The notes under the pieces: generated by a model | The model's database searches: none | Told to the model about the DNA's origin: nothing | The model's input: the letters and a program-made list of their open reading frames with translations, nothing else | Part shown: in pieces, positions 5,518-9,642 of the stretch | How positions within the stretch are numbered: position 1 is the first letter of the stretch | Layout of the letters: every line of letters begins with the position of its first letter | Program-made: the position numbers and the translations under genes | Origin: Nitrospirota bacterium | GTDB taxonomy: Bacteria > Nitrospirota > 9FT-COMBO-42-15 > HDB-SIOI813 | NCBI GenBank assembly: GCA_016234155.1 | Contig: JACRGZ010000006.1 | Location: 1-9,642, forward strand | Direction of reading: 5' to 3' | DNA length: 9,642 nt

Positions 5518-6576
5518 TTTATCTTGTAATCTCCATATATCCTTAGGCTTAAAGGCCCCCTTCTCTGTAATAATAGCAGCTATATATTCCGCCGGTGTGA
5601 CATCAAATGCAGGGTTTGCGATATTAACCTTTGCCGGGGCTACCTGAATCTTGCCGCATATATGACTTACCTCCGCAGGATTCCTCTCCTCTATCGGTAT
5701 ATGCTCACCCGAGGGTATGGTGAAGTCTATGGTAGACACAGGGGCAGCGACATAGAACGGTATGCCATGTTCACGGGCCAACACCGCCACACTATATGTC
5801 CCTATCTTGTTTGCCGCATCCCCGTTTCTTGCAATGCGGTCAGCGCCCACGATGCAGAGATTTATCATCCCTTTTTTCATGAAATAGCCTGCCATATTGT
5901 CTGTAATCAATGTTACATTAATCCCATCCTCCATAAGCTCCCATGCGGTCAGACGCGCCCCCTGTAGAACAGGTCTCGTCTCGTCAGCATAGACTTTTAT
6001 CTCCTTTCCTTCCTCCTTAGCTGCTCTTATTACCCCAAGCGCAGTCCCGTATCCGCCTGTGGCAAGGGCGCCGGCATTGCAGTGGGTCAGGATCGTATTG
6101 CCATCTTTAATGAATTGTGCGCCATGCCTGCCCATAGCCTTGTTTGCCTCTATATCCTCAATTAAAATTCTATTCGATTCTTCGACCAATATCTCCTTTA
6201 TGACACTGAGTGGTTTTTCCTTATTGGCTGCGGCAACCTTCTTCATCCTTTCAAGCGCCCAGAATAAATTTACAGCCGTAGGTCTTGTAGCTCCAATATG
6301 TTTAGAAATCTTTTCCATCTCGTTATAGAATCCTGTAAAGTCCTGAGAATTAATATCCCTTGCCCCGAGTGCAACCCCCATCGCTGCAGCAATCCCTATA
6401 GCAGGCGCCCCGCGGATGACAAGCTCCTTTATCCCTTTAGCCACATCCTGATAAGTCTTGCACTCAAAGTAAGTAACCTCAAGCGGCAGCCGTGTCTGGT
6501 CCAACATACTCACAACGCCGTTCCTCCATTCTATTGTAGACACCATAGCCTTAATTTTTAAACTAACTATGCTCAT
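5512..6576 (-). CDS. mtnA: S-methyl-5-thioribose-1-phosphate isomerase MtnA
   Basis: This complete 354-residue member of the eIF2B-like sugar-phosphate isomerase family converts 5-methylthioribose 1-phosphate to 5-methylthioribulose 1-phosphate in methionine salvage, recycling the methylthioadenosine by-product of polyamine synthesis. Visible motifs: TIEWRNG near the start, VIRGAPAIGIAAAMG (53-67), LTHCNAGALATGGYGTALG (163-181) with the catalytic Cys166, YADETRPVLQGARLTAWEL (196-214), ITDNMAG (224-230), and VGADRIARNGDAANKIGTY (243-261) with the catalytic Asp246. Both catalytic residues are present. The ATG at 6574-6576 has AAGGG seven bases upstream. An alternative ATG ten codons later (6544-6546) would place the start where shorter homologues begin, but has only a badly spaced AAGG. 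No other salvage genes (mtnP, mtnB, mtnD) are in the window. The lipoprotein gene follows immediately; guaB lies divergently upstream. Confidence 0.96.
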   Translation of the reverse strand: MSIVSLKIKAMVSTIEWRNGVVSMLDQTRLPLEVTYFECKTYQDVAKGIKELVIRGAPAIGIAAAMGVALGARDINSQDFTGFYNEMEKISKHIGATRPTAVNLFWALERMKKVAAANKEKPLSVIKEILVEESNRILIEDIEANKAMGRHGAQFIKDGNTILTHCNAGALATGGYGTALGVIRAAKEEGKEIKVYADETRPVLQGARLTAWELMEDGINVTLITDNMAGYFMKKGMINLCIVGADRIARNGDAANKIGTYSVAVLAREHGIPFYVAAPVSTIDFTIPSGEHIPIEERNPAEVSHICGKIQVAPAKVNIANPAFDVTPAEYIAAIITEKGAFKPKDIWRLQDKV

Positions 6577-6583
6577 TTGTCAA

Positions 6584-6608
6584 CCCTTCGATAAACTCAG
6601 GACATGCC
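6584..6608. repeat. Dispersed-repeat-like motif overlapping the mtnA ribosome binding site
   Basis: On the minus strand this reads GGCATGTCCTGAGTTTATCG and ends AAGGG. From memory it resembles the CCTGAGCTTGTCGAAGGG family scattered through intergenic DNA of many environmental bacteria. Its AAGGG end (6584-6588) is exactly the Shine-Dalgarno sequence used for mtnA. Only one copy is in the window, so the family assignment rests on recall. Confidence 0.4.
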
Positions 6609-6625
6609 TTGTTACACTAATTAAC

Positions 6626-6655
6626 TTGACGTCATTCTGCCTATTTTGTTAACAT
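6626..6655 (+). promoter_or_regulatory. Weak candidate promoter for guaBA
   Basis: TTGACG (6626-6631, 5 of 6 to the -35 consensus) is followed after 18 bp by TAACAT (6650-6655, 4 of 6 to the -10 consensus). It would start transcription near 6662, giving a leader of about 90 nt that includes the hairpin at 6688-6717. The -35 box overlaps TGACGTCA (6627-6634), a perfect 8-bp palindrome that could be an operator. The -10 match is poor and no PurR-like site was recognised. Confidence 0.35.
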
Positions 6656-6687
6656 CACTTACAACTTGAAAAATCCCCTAGCTTGAG

Positions 6688-6717
6688 ATTGCTTCGCACC
6701 CTTAGGGTGCTTGCAAT
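6688..6717. repeat. Palindromic hairpin repeat in the guaB leader
   Basis: ATTGC (6688-6692) pairs with GCAAT (6713-6717), and inside it GCACCC (6696-6701) pairs with GGGTGC (6705-6710) around a TTA loop. From memory the minus-strand reading matches the common intergenic repeat family GTCATTGC...GAAGCAATCTC seen in many genomes. No T-run follows, so it is not a classical terminator or attenuator. It lies 34 bp before the guaB ATG and is open in the guaB frame, so it can wrongly extend the gene call. Confidence 0.65.
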
Positions 6718-6739
6718 GACAACAAAGAAAAAGTTTTCC

Positions 6740-6745
6740 GGAGGT
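6740..6745 (+). promoter_or_regulatory. Ribosome binding site of guaB
   Basis: GGAGGT six bases before the ATG at 6752-6754. This strong, well-spaced site settles the start and rules against the in-frame TTG (6683) and ATG (6716) upstream. Confidence 0.9.
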
Positions 6746-6751
6746 GTCAAT

Positions 6752-8224
6752 ATGCTGAATCATGACATGGAAGAGGCTATTACTTTTGATGACGTTGTGC
6801 TGGTCCCATCGAGGGCGGATATCCATCCCAAAGATGTTAATACAACTACAAGGCTCACAAAAGAGATAAGGCTTAATATACCTGTCGTGAGCGCCGCCAT
6901 GGATACAGTGACAGAGGGAAGACTGGCTATTGCTATGGCGAGGGCAGGCGGGATGGGGATAATACACAGGGCGATGCCTCCGGAGAGACAGGCCATCGAG
7001 GTTGAGATGGTAAAGAAGTCAGAGAGTGGAATGATTATGCATCCGGTCACTATCTCACCTCATCAGAAGATTTATGAAGCGATCGATATTATGAAGAACT
7101 ACAGGATCTCGGGCATCCCTGTAACAGAGAATGGGAGACTTGTGGGGATATTGACAAACAGGGATCTAAGGTTTGAGAAGAGGCTTGACCTGCAAGTTTC
7201 AGACATTATGACAAAGGAGAATCTTATTACTGCCCCTGTCGGGACCACCCTCGAAGATGCAAAGGAGATACTTCAGAAAAACAGGATAGAGAAGCTTCCT
7301 GTTGTGGATGCTGAGTTTAATCTGAAGGGTCTTATTACAATAAAGGATATTGAAAAGAGGATCCAGCATCCGAATGCCTGTAAAGACAGTGTGGGGAGGC
7401 TCCGGGTTGGTGCGGCAGCAGGGGTAGGAGAGGAAGAGGGCAGAAGAGTGGATATCCTTGTGAGTGCAGGGGTTGATGTGATCGTTGTTGATACTGCCCA
7501 TGGTCATTCCATGAGGGTACTGGAGATGGTGGAGTATATCAAAAAGAGATACCATGAGATGAGTGTCATAGCCGGCAATATAGCAACGGCGGATGCAGCA
7601 AAGGATTTAATCAATGCGGGTGTGGATGCGATGAAGGTCGGGGTAGGGCCTGGTTCGATATGCACCACACGGGTCGTATCCGGGGCCGGTATGCCACAGT
7701 TAACTGCTATTTCAAAGTGTGCGGAGGCAGCAAAGAGTTATGGAGTGCCAATCATTGCTGACGGCGGGATAAAGTACTCCGGTGATATTTCAAAGGCGAT
7801 TGCCGCAGGCGCTGATGCTGTCATGATTGGAGGGCTTTTTGCCGGAACCGAAGAGAGCCCGGGGGAGGTCGTCCTGCTGCAAGGGAGGAGCTACAAGATA
7901 TATCGCGGTATGGGTTCATTAGGGGCAATGGAGCGGGGTGGCAGGGACCGCTACTTCCAGGAAGGGGAGACAAACGAGAAAAAACTTGTCCCTGAAGGTA
8001 TAGAAGGGAGAGTCCCGTATAAGGGGACACTTGCTGCCGTTATATATCAGCTCGTTGGAGGACTAAGAGCAGGTATGGGGTATTGCGGCTGCAGTACTAT
8101 TGAAGAGATGAAGGCGAAGGCAAGGTTTGTACGGGTTACCTCTGCCGGTTACCGGGAAGGGCACGTCCATGATGTGATAATCACAAAGGAGGCGCCGAAT
8201 TATTATTTGGAGGGGGAAGTGTGA
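6752..8224 (+). CDS. guaB: Inosine-5'-monophosphate dehydrogenase (IMPDH) GuaB
   Basis: This complete 490-residue cytoplasmic enzyme oxidises IMP to XMP with NAD+, the committed step towards GMP. Residues 1-90 form the start of the TIM barrel (TFDDVVLVPSRADI at 11-24, VVSAAMDTVTE at 45-55). Two CBS domains are inserted at about 95-205 (VGILTNRDLRF and LKGLITIKDIEKR close them), the usual regulatory nucleotide-binding module. The barrel resumes with VDTAHGHS (246-253), the catalytic loop GPGSICTTRVVSG with Cys304, the phosphate-binding DGGIK (337-341), GMGSLGAM (386-393), and the mobile flap GRDRYFQ (397-403) followed by EGRVPYKG (418-425). The start is the ATG at 6752 because of GGAGGT six bases before it and because 490 residues is the usual family length. 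Starting at TTG 6683 would add 23 residues encoded partly by a repeat. It precedes guaA by seven bases in a guaBA operon and is divergent from mtnA. Confidence 0.98.
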   Translation: MLNHDMEEAITFDDVVLVPSRADIHPKDVNTTTRLTKEIRLNIPVVSAAMDTVTEGRLAIAMARAGGMGIIHRAMPPERQAIEVEMVKKSESGMIMHPVTISPHQKIYEAIDIMKNYRISGIPVTENGRLVGILTNRDLRFEKRLDLQVSDIMTKENLITAPVGTTLEDAKEILQKNRIEKLPVVDAEFNLKGLITIKDIEKRIQHPNACKDSVGRLRVGAAAGVGEEEGRRVDILVSAGVDVIVVDTAHGHSMRVLEMVEYIKKRYHEMSVIAGNIATADAAKDLINAGVDAMKVGVGPGSICTTRVVSGAGMPQLTAISKCAEAAKSYGVPIIADGGIKYSGDISKAIAAGADAVMIGGLFAGTEESPGEVVLLQGRSYKIYRGMGSLGAMERGGRDRYFQEGETNEKKLVPEGIEGRVPYKGTLAAVIYQLVGGLRAGMGYCGCSTIEEMKAKARFVRVTSAGYREGHVHDVIITKEAPNYYLEGEV

Positions 8225-8231
8225 GGTGATG

Positions 8232-9642
8232 ATGAAAGACATTCACTCAGACAAGATACTCGTCCTTGACTTTGGCTCTCAATACACTCAGCTTATCGCA
8301 AGGCGTGTAAGGGAGGCAAAGGTCTACTCCGAGATAATGCCTTTTAATGCCACTCTAAGTAAAATAAAAAAGTTTCATCCTAAAGGGATAATCCTCTCCG
8401 GCGGCCCTTCAAGTGTTTATCAGCAAGGCGCCCCTATATGTTCACGCAAGATATTTGATATGAATATCCCTGTTCTGGGTATCTGCTACGGGATGCAGCT
8501 TATGACCCACATCTTTGGAGGGAAAGTAGGAAGGGCTCAGAAGCGGGAATATGGCAAGGCAGATCTCTTCATAGATGATGACTCTGATGTCCTGAATGGC
8601 CTTGAAGATAGTGCAGTTGTCTGGATGAGTCACGGCGATAAGATAGATGCCATGCCGGAAGGTTTTAGCGCTATCGGACATACTGCAAATTCTCCAATTG
8701 CCGCTATGGGGGACATAAGGAGGAGATTTTACGGACTCCAGTTCCATCCCGAGGTGGTCCATACGCCAAAGGGCGCTAAGATACTCCAGAACTTTGTCTA
8801 CAACATTTGTGGGTGTTCACCGACGTGGACTATGAAATCGTTCCTTGATTATTCGATAGAGAACATCAGGAAAACCGTCGGCCGCAGGCATGTTATATGC
8901 GCCCTGAGCGGAGGTGTGGATTCTACAGTTGTTGCCACGCTGGTAAGCCGTGCCGTTGGGACGCAACTGACGAGTATATTCGTCAATAACGGCCTGCTGA
9001 GAAAAGGGGAGGCTGAAAAGGTTCAAAAGGTGTTAAGCGATATCCTGCATCTGAATCTGCGTTATGTGGATGCCTCTGACATATTTTTAAAAAAACTTCA
9101 GGGTGTAACAGACCCGGAGCAGAAGAGGAAGATTATAGGGAAGGAGTTTATACGGGTATTCGAGCGGGAGGCAAAGAAGATCGGTGATGTAGAGTTCCTT
9201 GCCCAGGGGACACTCTATCCGGATGTTATAGAGAGCATCTCCTTTAAGGGGCCATCGGCTACAATAAAGACCCACCACAATGTCGGCGGCCTCCCGACGA
9301 AGATGGAGTTCCACCTTATCGAGCCACTGAGAGAGTTATTCAAGGATGAGGTACGGGTTTTAGGAAAAGAACTTGGCATACCTGATGATATACTATGGAG
9401 GCAGCCATTCCCGGGGCCGGGTCTTGCAATAAGGATTCTGGGTGATGTTACAGATGAGAGGCTTAATATATTGAGAGAGGCGGATGCGATTGTCCTTGAG
9501 GAGATAAAGAAGGAGGGGTTATATAAGGAGATATGGCAGTCATTTGCCGTGTTGCTACCGGTCAAGACTGTAGGTGTGATGGGTGATGAGAGGACTTATG
9601 AGAATGTCATAGCGCTAAGGGCCGTGACCAGCATGGACGGAA
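8232..9642 (+). CDS. guaA: GMP synthase (glutamine-hydrolysing) GuaA, 3' end outside window
   Basis: The frame stays open from 8232 to the window edge: 470 codons plus one base of a family usually about 510-520 residues, so only the end of the dimerisation domain is missing. It converts XMP to GMP using ATP and ammonia from glutamine. The N-terminal amidotransferase domain (about 1-195) shows VLDFGSQYTQLIARRVRE (11-28), the nucleophile in GICYG (Cys85) and QFHPE with His172 and Glu174. The ATP-pyrophosphatase domain has the P-loop LSGGVDS (225-231), FVNNGLLRKGE (260-270, Asn where E. coli has Asp), AQGTLYPDVIES (334-345), IKTHHNVGGLP (355-365) and RQPFPGPGLAIRILG (400-414). The ATG at 8232 is preferred since GAGG sits five bases before it; the adjacent ATG at 8229 is in frame and would add one Met. 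The seven-base gap after the guaB stop indicates one transcript and probable translational coupling. Confidence 0.97.
   Translation, partial: MKDIHSDKILVLDFGSQYTQLIARRVREAKVYSEIMPFNATLSKIKKFHPKGIILSGGPSSVYQQGAPICSRKIFDMNIPVLGICYGMQLMTHIFGGKVGRAQKREYGKADLFIDDDSDVLNGLEDSAVVWMSHGDKIDAMPEGFSAIGHTANSPIAAMGDIRRRFYGLQFHPEVVHTPKGAKILQNFVYNICGCSPTWTMKSFLDYSIENIRKTVGRRHVICALSGGVDSTVVATLVSRAVGTQLTSIFVNNGLLRKGEAEKVQKVLSDILHLNLRYVDASDIFLKKLQGVTDPEQKRKIIGKEFIRVFEREAKKIGDVEFLAQGTLYPDVIESISFKGPSATIKTHHNVGGLPTKMEFHLIEPLRELFKDEVRVLGKELGIPDDILWRQPFPGPGLAIRILGDVTDERLNILREADAIVLEEIKKEGLYKEIWQSFAVLLPVKTVGVMGDERTYENVIALRAVTSMDG

Noticed and set aside
6683..6751. 23-residue N-terminal extension of GuaB from TTG
   Set aside because: It is encoded partly by the hairpin repeat. 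The ATG at 6752 has an excellent Shine-Dalgarno sequence and gives the usual family length.
6577..6751. SAM, purine or related riboswitch in the divergent region
   Set aside because: No conserved aptamer core was recognised on either strand; the only clear fold is the simple repeat hairpin at 6688-6717.
1..9642. CRISPR array, tRNA, rRNA, phage, transposase or defence island
   Set aside because: No spaced direct repeats, cloverleaf, ribosomal sequence or such protein motifs were seen. The genes are chaperone, salvage and purine housekeeping functions.

Overview
The window is about 9.6 kb of ordinary bacterial chromosome, packed with housekeeping genes. Both ends cut into features. The DnaJ has a full zinc-finger domain and there is a lipoprotein-type signal peptide, so a Gram-negative-type bacterium is likely. 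Codon use favours ATA (Ile) and AGG/CGG (Arg). Together with several kinds of short palindromic intergenic repeat, this suggests to me an environmental lineage such as Nitrospirota or a deltaproteobacterial relative. That placement is an impression and was not tested.

Layout. From position 1 to 6576 everything reads on the minus strand, so transcription runs right to left: mtnA (methionine salvage isomerase), a small Tyr/Pro-rich lipoprotein, dnaJ, clpB, a PuuD-like class I amidotransferase, and a short protein holding only the N-terminal helix-hairpin-helix domain of the RadC family. From 6752 to the right edge the plus strand carries guaB then guaA, seven bases apart, forming the GMP branch of purine synthesis. 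guaA runs off the window after 470 codons. The 175-bp gap 6577-6751 is the divergent control region between mtnA and guaB. No gene-free stretch exceeds 300 bp; the longest is 218 bp (3801-4018), between dnaJ and clpB.

Working together. DnaJ (with DnaK, not in the window) hands aggregated proteins to the ClpB disaggregase, so the dnaJ-clpB pair makes sense as a stress-response unit. dnaJ has its own good sigma-70-type promoter (TTGACT, 17 bp, TATTAT). No CIRCE operator is visible. GuaB makes XMP from IMP and GuaA converts XMP to GMP. The PuuD-like hydrolase and the RadC-like fragment follow clpB with gaps of 57 and 35 bp and may be read through from it.

The most notable structure is outside the genes. 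Four of the gaps carry short repeats of different families, often touching start codons or ribosome binding sites. The clearest is a 111-bp element (3851-3961) with terminal inverted repeats, flanked by an exact 8-bp direct repeat, as expected of a small non-autonomous mobile element. No CRISPR array, tRNA, rRNA, transposase or defence system was found, and I see no convincing new multi-gene system.
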